Of a DNA stretch of 64,000 nt, positions 33,836-46,386 are shown in pieces (the first letter of the stretch is position 1; every line of letters starts with the position of its first letter). Under the pieces are notes generated by a model. It did no database searches. It had not been told where the DNA came from and was given only the letters and a program-made list of their open reading frames with translations. The DNA is from Carnegiea gigantea (Eukaryota; Streptophyta; Magnoliopsida; Caryophyllales; Cactaceae), in NCBI GenBank assembly GCA_029747015.1, contig JAKOGI010000053.1:349001-413000 (forward strand). The letters are read 5' to 3'. Position numbers and translations under genes: made by a program.

Positions 33836-35780
33836 CTCCGCATATGCATAAGTCAATCTACCAGCAATTGGCACTGACTTTTATTGCTTGGTTATATGCA
33901 TTAATTTATCAACAAAAAAAATATTCATCCCTAAAACTAATATATAAAAATAAATTTTCAACAAAAAATAATCCAAATACATCAAAATTAAAAAAAAAAA
34001 AACATTTCTAAAATTTAAAACTTCATCAAAACAAAAAAAAAAAAAAGATCAATCATCACAGGCATTTAAAAAATCATCAAAACAAAAAAATATTCATCAT
34101 TAAAATTTAAAGATTAATCAGAAAACTAAGGATGCAAGGACTGTCGGCCGATTGGCGCCTTAGCTAACAATAATAGCCAATTCAATTTTCTCTAAGGAGG
34201 CCTTATCAGCATTTGTGAGATAATTGAAGAACTACACTTGAAATTGCTATATTTTACTCCTTAGATCATCGAATTCCATGGCTGATGCGATGGTGGGGAG
34301 AGGCGTTGTAGAGAGAGAATTGAAGAACCACATTTAAAATGTGATAAATCAGCATATGTGAGATTACAAATACAGCTACACGGCAGATTAGCAGGTTAAT
34401 AGCTTTTTTTTGGGTTGATTGGCGTAGCTTTTATGTTACACTAAGGAATAAAATATAGCAATTGAATAAAATATAATGGAATATAGAGGAATTAATATAT
34501 GACCTAGTATAGGAAGGTGTGGACCATAAATAAATAGTATGATTAATGATTTGACTCATAATTTGAATAATTCATGCTACAACTAAGATGTTACAGAACA
34601 ATTTGTGCATAAAGCTTATTGGTGGCAAGGTCTTGGAAAAACCTTTCCCCTGTATTTCTCGAAGGAGCATGCTTTCATATGTATTTCTAGTGAAATCAAG
34701 GACATATTGTCCTACACAAAAAAGGAAAATAATAAATATGCTTGTATTAAAAATCTAAAAAATTTAAATTTATAATATGACAATTCTAAAAATTCCATGA
34801 CCTTTCACATTTATACATAAAGACATTGAACTATTTAGGTTCCCCGTGATATAAAATCATGGTCTTGTTACTCGTTAGGACAAAGTCACCTACCGACATC
34901 ACCCGTACATTGCAATCTTTACTAAGGATTATAATGAAAATATGAAATCTCTCAGTTCCAGATAGGATATCCAATGTCATGCATATTTAGTCTTTTTAGT
35001 AATTCAACACATATAAAACATGAACTGTCTAGCCAATCGCTTTGATTATGTCAAATTACATGCTAGAAAAGGAAGAAATAAACACCCAAAAAAAAAAAAA
35101 AAAAAAAACCTTTGTGATAACTTCTTTTTGCATAGTTTTGTACAAGATATGCAAAGAACGAAAACATACAAGAGAGTCACATCATGAAAGATCACAAAAG
35201 AAAACAAGAAAGAAATAAAGCACTGGTTTATTCATCTCAGCCCTCAGGACTTAACCTTAAACCGAATTTGGTAACAACAAACATCCCAAAGATCCTTTGA
35301 TCGTTAAGGGATGCTAAAGGCTAGTACAAAACCCAAAGTTTTTGAATGAGTTTAAAGGGATTCCTAAAGGGAAAACTACATAGGGACGAGAATTAGAGAG
35401 AAGGGCAGCCTCTTTACAGAGGGAGAAGAAAAGAGATGCAATTAATGTGTGTTTAGAGAAGAGCAGTGCTCCCTTATTTACACTAGAAGAGATAAATGGA
35501 TCCCTTTAAAGGTTTGCAGAAATAGTGAAGCTCCCATTCTGTATACTAATTCTAAAAGGATCCCATCAATTAGGTCAACCGTAGCCTCAGCCCTTGGGCA
35601 AGACCAATGTACATGCCACTGAAATATCAAATGTCGTTGGGGCCTAGCAGTAGGCAAAACATGTTCTTCCAGTGATAGGGCTCAACAGCCTACAGCTAGC
35701 TGTCAGTAGCCTGTTGCTGCCATGGTTACTCTGTGCGTTAAGTACTTCACCGGGGAGATGCTATTGTTAGGCAATGTGCT
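33836..35780. other. Gene-free stretch between RTE fragments
   Basis: AT-rich sequence with several poly(A) runs (for example about 35,087-35,107). From about 35,110 to 35,720 its motif order faintly resembles 13.2-14.0 kb. A tRNA-like B-box word, GGTTCGAGCTC, occurs near 35,822-35,832, but no paired A box or SINE structure was convincing. The open frame at 33,676-34,011 overlaps the RTE tail and is not a gene. Confidence 0.4.
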
Positions 35781-35904
35781 ACCCAAATGGTCACTCTCTA
35801 ACTATTGTATCCAGAGGTCTTTGGTTCGAGCTCGTATGCTACCAATCTTTTCCAAAACCATAGTTCCTCCTACTTAAAGTCTGATTTTGTCGTTTTCGAT
35901 TTTT

Positions 35905-37275
35905 GGAGAGACAACAACATCACCACCACCACCTTCCAGTATGGGTCTCGCTTTCGCAGGATCCGGGGAGATCCAGATGTAGGCAACCTTACCTCTATCG
36001 ATATCTCTGTCCGTAGAGAGGCTGATTCCAAAAGACTCACAAAGTAAGATTTTGTGAAAACATTTTGTAGAAGATGGATTTTATGAAAACATTTTATGAA
36101 TAGAAACTAAGGATAAGCAGCAGAGAATGAAATATGGAGTACTAACGAATCAGGTAGCAGTAATTATGTAAACATAAGTACAACATAGCAGGGGAAGGTA
36201 CTATACCTCAATAAAAAGGAATATACAAACAATGTCTCTTTCCAGATGTCTGTAGTACGTGTATACAAACATGACATACGAACAAAGCACTTACAACCAA
36301 ATCCACCGTACTGCAACCGAGAGACAACTACGAGGCTAAGTCTCTGCGATTTAAGATCCTAATTCTATCCCGCCATAATCTCCTATCCTGAGCCAAGTCC
36401 TCTGCTAACCCTACAACTCTCAAGTCCTCTCTAATTACCTCGTCCAAACTCTTCTTTGGTCGTCGCCTCCCTCTTTTACCTTTGGGGATGTTAATCCTCT
36501 CCCATTTCCTCATTGGAGCGTCCACACTCCTTCTTTTCACATGGCCAAACCACCTAAGCCTTGTTTCTCTCATCTTATCTTTGATGAAAGCCACTTTAAC
36601 TAAGTCTCTAATTGGTTCGTTACTAATTTTATCCACTCTTGTATAACCACACATCCATCTAATCATCCTCATCTCTGCTACCATCAACCTTTGAACTTGT
36701 GTCTTTTTTATAGGCCAGCACTCCGATCCATATAGCACAGCAGGTCTAACTACTGTACGATAAACTTTGCATTTTAATCCTACAGATATCCTCTTATCAC
36801 ACAGTACACCTGAAACATACTTTCATTTTGGCCAACCCACTTTTATACATTGGTTAATATCTTCGTCAATATGTTTTTTCTGATGAATGATCGAACCTAG
36901 ATACTTAAACTTTTCGACCTTTGGTACCGCCATCCGATCAATGGTGACTTCTCCCCTTGTATCCTCCCTCCCACTAAAACAAAAATGTAGGTATTCAGTT
37001 TTTGATCTACTTACTCTAAAGCCTCTCGTTTTCAGAGAATGTCTCCATCGCTCCAACTTGCCATTAACTCCCTTTCTGGTCTCATTAATAAGAACAATGT
37101 TATCTGCGAATAGCATACACCGTGATAATTCATCTTGAATCCCATTTGTAAGCTCATCCATAATTAGAGTGAAAAGAAAAGGGCTTAAAGCGGAACCCTG
37201 ATGCAGGTCCATACCAACGGCGAAGTCATTGATAACCCCTGCTGGCGTCCTGACACTCGTCCTACCTCCCGAGAA
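35905..37275 (-). mobile_element. RTE-type LINE, 3' fragment 2
   Basis: A 5'-truncated RTE-like non-LTR element on the minus strand. From 37,260 down one reads a frame start with DLHQGSALSPFLFTLIMDELT, then MLFADNIVLI, the RT catalytic box with its second Asp changed to Asn (normally FADDIVL), then KFKYLGSIIH. After a frame change, 36,738-36,328 reads MLYGSECWPIKK, RWFGHVKRR, RRRPKKSLDEVIREDL and DRRLWRDRI, ending at a stop. About 420 bp of 3' tail follow, ending in GGTGGTGGTGATGTTGTTG. The changed catalytic residue and frameshift show it is dead. Confidence 0.88.
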
Positions 37276-37704
37276 GAAACTTTAAATAATTTAGTAATTA
37301 ATTTTTTAAAACATTTTACATGAGGCCTGGCTTCTTGGATCTAAGAAAAATACATGTAGTATGCCGACATGTGTTCAATATATACTCTGAGTACACGTTT
37401 ACGTGTCTACAAAATGATAATTTGTGCAAGTCGTGTAGTGAAGATGAGCTCTCTATTAAGCCTAGGAGAGGGCTTGGATAAGGTGATCCAATTTTATCAT
37501 GCCTGCTTTTATTCTGCATAGAGGATTTATCTTGCTTGCTCTCTGATGCTGTTGACTCCAGGATACATCATAGTCTTAAGGTGTGTCAAAATGCCCCATC
37601 TATTTGTCATTTATTATTTGCAGATGATTGATGTATTTGGTAATAGAGATTGAAGTAGAAGTTAGTGATTTGTAGTGATCAAAATGTTAGGGATCGCTAC
37701 TTAA

Positions 37705-38038
37705 AAGTGTCTGGTAAAGTAGTGGATGAGATAGTGCTTAGAGGTTTATATAGTATTTTTCAAAAACTAATAAAAGTAGTTTTTAAGAACCTCTACCTAG
37801 CAATTGGATTGCAAATTACAAAATTCTTCTTTTTATTTACTAAAAACTTTTATTCATTGTGCCCTTTTTAGTCATTTTATATAAATTTGCTACTTCAACA
37901 GCTACATTCATTGTAAATCGCTAGTTGACCACTTAACTATTAAACACTAGTGAGTCACAGCTAATCGCTAGTAAGACTACTAATAACTAGTAAAACAGCT
38001 AAACATCACTAAAATAGCTAATTATACCAAACACACCC
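37705..38038. mobile_element. Putative MITE with GTGTTTGGTA ends
   Basis: About 330 bp of AT-rich sequence lies between AGTGTCTGGTAAA on the left and, reverse-complemented, GGTGTGTTTGGTATA on the right. Such (G)GGTGTGTTTGGTA ends are common in plant hAT-like MITEs. The flanks GCTACTTA and GATACTAT agree at only 5 of 8 positions, so the insertion is old or the borders are a few bases off. Confidence 0.45.
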
Positions 38039-38449
38039 GATACTATGCTCTTTGTAAAGTAGTGGAGAAACTAGGGTGCTGATGGAGATTTTAAAACGTT
38101 GTTAGGAGGCTTCGGGACAGAAAATAAACCTTGCAAACTGCAGTTGGAGGCCAGCAAAGGTACATTTGTCTGGAAAGGAAGAATAAAATTATTATCACTC
38201 TTGATGTATGAGAGGTACTTTCCCATGAAAAGTAAGCGAGACTTCCCACTAAAATTGGAAGGTCCAAGAAGGCGGCAGTGTGCCTATAAAACAATGTGTT
38301 CTAAAGGGGATTAGTGGTTGGATGGGAAAGACTTTATCTTGTTGGGGAAGTGTAGAACTAGGAGTGAAATAGGCAATCCTAACCTACATGCTAAGCGTTC
38401 AAGTTCCCAAGGCTTGGGTTTAGAGACATAGAGGCGTTCAATGTGATGC

Positions 38450-38693
38450 TTAAAATTGGGAAAGTCTGGCTTGACACGATAACACAACTCGAATCCGATT
38501 TGAAGTTTTTGAGAGAAATACCAACTCGATCCGAACCGAACCGATTTCGACCAAAGTCGACTCGATATCACCATTTAACGTGAAAACATGTTTATTTTTC
38601 AATTTTAGGCAAATCTAAACTAGTTTCAAGACCAGCACAAAATTGACATGTTTAACAACTAGGTCGACCCAACCCGACCCGTTTTCCAGCTCT
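38450..38693. mobile_element. hAT-type MITE remnant
   Basis: The right end, reverse-complemented, reads TAGAGCTGGAAAACGGGTCG, a typical plant hAT terminus with GGGTTGGGTCG subterminal repeats. The interior near 38,475-38,570 has the matching CGATCCGAACCGAACCGA texture. The left terminus is not clear and no target duplication was found. Confidence 0.5.
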
Positions 38694-39415
38694 AGAACTA
38701 ACGCTTGATTCATCTAAAAAGTAAAAACTGTCTTGTTTTTAAGGTATTGAAGAATTATTATTTCTTCAATGCTCATTTGTTGGACATTGAATTGGGAACA
38801 GAAGCCCAGTTTCACTTGGAAAAATTTGATCGATGATTGACAAAGGTGCTAGATGGCTAAGTGGGTGACAGGTACTCACTTGGTGTGTGGAACTGAAAAT
38901 TGTCGCCACATCCAAAGTCCGTCCAGGTTATCATGCCATGCAAACCTAAGGTGGCACTTCTTTGAGTTGGGGATCTTATCAACAGGGAAGAGGGTGATTG
39001 GAATAAGCCCATGACTACTGCTCTATTTTCTTGCCAGTAGATGCTGAGATTATCAAGGAGACACCGGTGTGTTTGTCTTGGCCGAGTGATCGCTTAACCT
39101 CGCACTTGAGTGCAGGTTATACTTCACCAAGCCAGGAAAAAGAAATAATTCAGGAGGGCAAAAAAACAGTATTTGGTTTTACTGTTACTACATAGCAAAT
39201 GCCGTGACACATTGCATCTAAATACAATAGTTGACACCAAAGTCAAGCTTTACAAAAACCGGGCAAAAAAAAATGATTCAGAAAGAAGGGGGCCAGCAAA
39301 AGGTATTTGGGTTGGCAAGACCCCATCAGTGCACCATAGTCACTAAAATAGATACATTGAAGCTAGATGTGACAGCAAAATTTGGGATAAATGGTTGGGG
39401 AAATTGCAAGGCCAT
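38694..39415. other. Downstream flank of the TAF1A-like gene
   Basis: Likely contains the 3' UTR of the minus-strand gene; a possible minus-strand AATAAA-type signal could not be fixed. Two weakly similar A-rich segments lie near 39,120-39,180 and 39,245-39,310. No other gene is seen. Confidence 0.4.
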
Positions 39416-42400
39416 TCATTTCCTAATAAACTTGGAATAAAAGCCAATAGAACTCCTCGTGTGCATATTTAGAAATGTCAACAATGTCTTGTCATCATGT
39501 CCTTCCAAGTATGTGTTAACCTTGGCGAAGTACTCGGATGCTTTACCATAAAGATGGCATGCACACGCTGCCTTGTATGCAATTAGCTTCAAATCGCCTG
39601 CCCAAATCACAAACTTCAGACCAGCTTCATTGAAAAGATAGAAAGCTTTCACCCGTTCAAATCACAAACTTCAGACCAGTGCCATCTGAAAAACTAGTTT
39701 TTTGTTGGACTACCTCAGGAGTCAAACGCCTAGTTCATCCGCTTGGTAGTTTGTTCATTTCATGATGTACAATTTCAGAGCTAGAATCTCATATCATATG
39801 ACATCCTCCATATTTCAAATATCTCTCGCTTTCTCTTCCAGAAAAATTCCATTTTCGTCTAAATTTTCAGCTTTAAGTTATATGGACTTACTGCATAATG
39901 CCTGTTAAATTGTCATATGCGTCAGTTTTTTACTTTTTGTCATGAAGAGGTAGGCTGGCAAGGCAGTATAATTTGATAATTTGACCCCTTCACCCTATCG
40001 AAGGGAATGACATTGGCTTAGGCCAGTTTGATCTCAGAATTCCTTGCAAAGGCTGATTTGTCATGGTCATAAATTTAAAGGAATCTACTAAAAATGTCAT
40101 ATTTCGATGAGAAATAAACATATCAGCATCGTGATTGATAGGATTAGCAGAGGACCAAGAGAACCATGAAGGGATACCTGCTGATATTTCAGATGCCAGA
40201 ATGTTCTTGCTGAAATGACGATTCAACCACCATTTACAACGGAGTTTCCAAGTCTTCCCTGACTTGCCTTTGAACATGATGGGGATCCTAGAGATGCGAA
40301 CATCACGTTGCTTCCTGGCAACTTCATCCCCATCCATACACATTGATGCTCCATCTTCTTCACACCAGGAAAGTTTCAGTAAGCATGACGCAAACTCCCA
40401 CCATATGTTGTGGCCTGGATAAGTAGCTTCCAAGTGCAAACCTATCATCTCCACTAGCCGTTCAGCAGCGTAACCTCCTATAAGAAGAACAAAAACCAAA
40501 AAGAAAAGGAAATTAAAAAGAACAGATTGTGTGAGCAATGGCGAAGTTCGAGAATTACACAAACAAAGCAGCAATGTCCCTGAACTTCCTTTCGAAGTAA
40601 GAGAGAAACAATCAAAGCTTCATTTGTGTGCTAATTAGGTAACTCTCACATTGCATGCTATGGAATGGGCTAGACGGCCAGGTGGGTAGCCAGGATAAAA
40701 GTTCATAGCAGAAAGTCATGCAAAGAATATCAGGGACAAATCAAACCAGATTGATGAGAACATGAGCAGCTTAAAGGCAGGTGTGAATGGTGAAAGATCA
40801 ACAAGTGCAAGACAGACCACTAATAAACCACATGCATTAATAGGGAACATAGATCTTCTAGCATCAAGTGACATGAAGATGATTACATTGTTCTTTTGAT
40901 TCTCTCTCCTGTTCGAAATCATAGACTGACAAACTTGTAGCACACAAACCAATGTCCATCCAAAAAGGGGGGGACCTGATGTTTCTTTTCTGTCCTCTCT
41001 GTCTCTCTTACCTTCTTTTTGCTCTGTTTTTTTTTTTTTTTAAAGGAGAAACCTAAGATTTCCTTTCTGCAACCAAATAAAAGGAGGGGAAACCCCCCCC
41101 CCCCCAAATTACTTATCTGGAGGAGCAGCCTGAGGTTTTCTTTCAGCAACCCAAAGAAACAAAGAACAGAGAGAAAACAAAACAAGATAACAAAGAAATG
41201 GGAAAAAATGTCTACATATACAAAAATGAATACTCAAAGTCACAGCATCAAGATTTTGTTTTGGGGAAGCTTTCCTATAAGTAAAAACTTTACTATTACT
41301 ACTGAAGCCAATAGGAGGAGGAAGAAGAAGAAGAATAAGAAGAAGAAGAAAACAAAAAAGAAGGGGCAATGAATTCTACAATTTTTAAAGATATTTATCT
41401 TTTGGCAAAAACGACGGACAAAGGCCGATGTAGACGGAATTTGGACCAGGTCACTCATAGCTTTAAGAGATTATCAAAAGTCCCCTTATCCAGAAAACAA
41501 AATGTCTTCCCCTCTCATTGTTTTCAGGTCGGACATGATCCATACCTCTAAATGGAAGGTGATCAAATATTATTACACCATATGTTTGGTAGTTAAAAGG
41601 TCCTCAACTTATTCCTCTTGTTTTATGCTGGAAAGTAGAAGAAAAAAATGGGGGGCGGGGTTAGGAGGTCAGACACTTGAAGGAGAGGTCGAGACGTGAC
41701 CTGTCACAGAAAGATGAAACTGTGGGAATCGGGAATATTACTGTCATAAAACTTCAATTGCACTTCAGTAAAAATGTATACAAAATTTGGAATTTGGAAT
41801 AGTAGAAAATCGTACAAAATCAGCCAAATAGAATTCCATACCCTTTTGGTGCAAGCTTATGAGTTTTGCCAGAGAATATCTACATGCAGGGTTCTTCTTC
41901 AAGACATCCTCAACATACACTGGTATTATGTCAAGATCATCGGCATAAAACCACTCGGAAATATGAGCCCTTAATCTGCTAACACATAGTACCATAAAAC
42001 CTTTTATAAGCATCAGCAAAAGACATGCAAACATAGTACCCTTTATCCAAAGTTATTGCTTTCAAAAGCGAGTATTAAATATTGGAGCCATCAGAACAAG
42101 AAATATCCTATAACTAATTGGATGAGCTAGGAGGAATGGAAAAGGTAGAGAAGGAAAGCGGACAGATGAATCACAAAGGCAGCTTTGAGTAACTAAACAT
42201 GTCTCCCACCTAGCAATAATCCAAGTGTCCAACAACTTTACAATAGCAGTTTACGCAGTAACCATCAGAGGCCTAATTGAAATTGAAGTATTCAATTTAC
42301 TGCAAAAGTCAAGGTGGCCTTGAACTTATATTAATCCACTCCTTTCAATATCCTAGGTTAAAAGTGGACCATTTGAATGGATGAGGCTTGCAATCTCCAC

Positions 42401-45400
42401 AACTAAGTGAAACAATAACAGCATAATTTCACACAGAATCTGTAAGGTAGCATGCCTTAGAGACCAGTTCAGTAAAAGCATGGTAAAATATAAATATGAC
42501 AACCCAACAGTGATTCTGCGACAGAGATGCACTGCTTACAGCTCTCAGAAGCAAAAGAACACAATGAGAACATTTTTTAAAATGCTGATCAGAGATGCCC
42601 AGCAGTGACAGGATTACACAAAATCTTAGTGAGTTCCTTGTTGACGACAAACTGCCACAGCTAACATCTAAAAATTTTCACGAAGGTTAATTATTGCACA
42701 TGAAACATCTGATTCAATTGTGCCAATAAGCTCATTGAAGATGAAAGAATATTACCTGAAAGGTAGCATTGAATTCGAGTCATTACAAGCATCTCCAAGA
42801 ACTACTAAAGCCTCCTCAATTTGATCCCCAAGAAGCAATACCTGCAAAAAGACAAATCTTAACAAAATGATACAAGTAAACAAGAACAAAAAAGATCTAA
42901 CAATTCATATTTTTTATGAATTTTATGTATATTCATGGACTATATTATCCAATAATATTGAATATTAAAAAAGTAAAAACAAAATAAAAGACTATAAAAC
43001 AATCCTACATGATATAAGACATTATCTTGGAAAAGATAACCACCTAAAGAAGAAAAAGACACCACTGAAAACAAAAACAAAAAAAAAGAACAACAGAGTT
43101 GCACGACATGGAAAACGTAATGCTACCACAACCTATTTCAATACCTGTGCTTACAGAAAATTGCATACTTATAAAAAGATTTGGATATTGATCGATATGT
43201 GAAGAAAATAATTTAAAAGAAGAGCGATGACATGCTGCTTACATCAAAGTGATTAATGCAACATAAATAGAAGAGCATAATTGCAAGTCCTCTGTTAAAC
43301 ATGAGCAAACCTAAGCATCTAGAGTCCTATATAAAAAGCATTAATGCAACACAACCGAAATTCTTAAATGGCAGCACAACCAATTACGATTTGTTAGAAA
43401 CGGTACAACCTAGTACTATCTAGAAAATGTCGGGGTATAATACTATTGGCCCCTTCTTGGATGGAAGGGGGCGCGCCCTTGTACCGGGCTGATACAAAAC
43501 CAAAAGCTTATAATTTTGCCAAAAACCTTAGTTTTAAAAGGCACATGGCGCACGAGGCACATAGGATCCCAGGGTGCAAGGCGCACACATTGCGGATAAG
43601 AGGCACACTTTTATACAAAAAAAGTCTGAGAATGATTCATAAAACATATTTTCCAGAAAGAAATGAGTTGAATACATCAAATAGTGATTAGACATCAATA
43701 CTGCGAATAGACTTGAGATACATTACATCATCGCCTCTATTCTGCTCCGAACTGAGTAATGAATAGGCTGGCATCCTTACGGCGGAACAGGCTCGAGCAT
43801 CAAGTCTCAACTTGGGGCGTGCTAAGGCAAATCACCTCCCCTCGCCTCAAGAACTTGCAATGCCTCACCCCTTCTAAGGCACTGCCGTGGTCACTTCCCA
43901 CCTAGGCATGCATTTTAAACTAAGCTAAAAACACAGAAAGATGCTGGAGAAGGGGCGAGCTAATACCTGTACCTGTCTAGTATCCAACATCCCACTAAAG
44001 GTACAAGGCCAAATCCAAGTAGTACAGGCCAAGTCCAGGCAGTACTGCTCCATCTGCCTATCACTACCAAGTATAAAATGAAGTAATGGGCTAATGATAT
44101 CTACAGTTCAATAGGACATTTCATGAAACTCCTATTACTCGCACCTTTTTTTGGCCATTTTCGAAAACAAGAAACTTAGAACCCGGTAACTGTGAAGTAT
44201 TTTACTTGGCAATGTGAAGATAGAACGCAAAAGTGCAACACTATGAAATATAGTAGATCAAAAACATTTCAGACGAGCAAGTTAGCAACATCTTAAGCTG
44301 GACCCCCAAATTCATGTAGCATGTGATTATTTCCATTTCAGCTTCTGCAATGAGACGCCAATGAAAGCTTTACAAAAATGTGCAATTCAATCAAGCATCC
44401 AAGGATAGACTGTGAGTCCATTGTTTGGCTACAAAATTTATTGTAAAATTTTATATGCACCAATAAGATTTCATCCCAAAACCAATTGAGAGTAACTGAA
44501 CTAACTCATTAACTTATAAGCATGCCCAAGATCTCATAAATCTTCAATATGGGACAACCACCATTTGTTATTCTCCAACATTTATGTTTGGTGTGCTTTC
44601 TCTTGGGGGGGGGGTTACCTTCATGATGATAATCCAACAGATATCATGCATTAGCAATATGCTGAAGATAGCCACCATTCACACACACAATCTCGTTATT
44701 CCATCAAGCATCAAATAAGTACCTGTATCAAAGGAAGCAATGCAGCTTCTGTAACCGGAGGCGCCGACCTGAAAGCTAGCAATAAGTGCTTCAAAGCATT
44801 CTTGTAAGTATCATCAAAGAGCCTTCTAGAAGAAAAAAGGCGCTCCATATCCTCTGAAGAAGAACACCTTAAGGGCAACAATTGCCACAAACCTGGTAGA
44901 GCAAGTCGATTACAATGACAGATAGAAAGCGAGGAGTGTAAATCAACAGCACTTGAGTTGGGATCCTGCCAAAGCAGACTGTGGGAAGATCCTAATATAG
45001 ACAGCACTGCCCTAACAAGCACATAAGCAGTTGCTGGGGCACATGAAAAATTTGGAAAATTTGGAAAATGGGAATTTCTGTCCCACCACAACAGATCAGC
45101 TGGTGATAAATGAATTTGTCATCAAGGAGAAAATGTGAAAGAAGAGGGATCAAAGAAATAGCTGAATGTAAAACTCCTAATTGAAAAGGGAATATTTCTT
45201 GAGTAGGAGGCAATGGATTGGAAACAAAATTGGGTTCATTACAGTTACATTTGCATCCATGGAATTTTATTTGAACGCAACTGATTCTAAAGATTCAAAA
45301 GTGTGTAATTGAATTACGCTTTCACTGTCATGGAGGTATGAGGATGCAAGTACACAATTTCGATTTGTATTCCTTTGAAACAACCACGTTAATTAATTGG

Positions 45401-46345
45401 GAATTACAACATTGTCTTCATAAATCTGCAGCTTCCCAGTCTCCCATCACTAGCAACATTCAAACGGAGAGATTAGGGCTATCATGAGGCAAATTAGCTC
45501 AACATTGAGCTTGGCCGTGTCAGAATTGAGCTCAACTTTGTGTGGGCTTCGCTAGAGAGTGAAGTTCACTCTCAGTGGGAGCTCTGCTAGAGATGTTTCT
45601 TTGTTCCATGGCGAGAAGCCAAGCTCCAGCTTTTCAGCTGGGCTGTACATGAAAGAGGGCTACCCAAACTATCCCAAAGCTCAGTTGATGAAGAGCAGAT
45701 GTAGAGGAAGATATGACAATGATGCCGCCACTGCAAACTGTTGAATCACCAAATGCACAGGTATCTTTTTCGTGTTCAGAATCTCAATCTGAATCTAACC
45801 CAATTAATTAAGTGATTAAATGTGTCGACTCATTAGTTAAGGGGGTTGAAAAATCTCTGCCTATTTTTGCCTAATTTTGTGTCCGGTTTAGATCGATGAT
45901 CCTATCAAATAGCTTTTTCCCACCCTTATGTGTGTTGGGGGAGGCTCGTACGCACATGCATGTGTGGACACGTATATGCGTCTTCCACCCATCAAACTCA
46001 GAGAGCATTACAACAAGTGGAATAAACCAAAGTAGTATGATAAGTGACTAGCAAAATCATAACCTACTAAACCGAAAATCTGAGTCACAATTGTTTAGAT
46101 TGATTCCGGAAAATGGATTTTATCTATAAACCGAAAAGTATCTATTCTTATCAGTGTCACTTAGCTCAATTTGTAAAGTCTTTAGAAGTATCCATTATTG
46201 AAGAGAACACAACGTTTTGCACACTTGTAGCCCGCCACAGGATAATCTTCTCCGATGCAAGCATAACAACATTTAAGAATGAGCTAATAGAATCAAGAGC
46301 CACAAAAGAAACATCTCCAACATATTTGTTATTTACTTGGAAAAA

Positions 46346-46386
<41 letters not shown>

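Noticed and set aside
35780..35905. Possible SINE with a GGTTCGAGCTC B box
   Set aside because: No convincing A box at the right distance and no SINE-like end; the following sequence belongs to the RTE tail.
41019..41458. Overlapping Lys- or Phe-rich open frames
   Set aside because: They come from poly(T) and AAG low-complexity tracts in an intron.
44992..45213. Open frame directly upstream of exon 44,892-44,723
   Set aside because: Using it would need a frame change, while the acceptor at 44,893 gives a split Gly codon in exact phase with the previous exon and fits the family.
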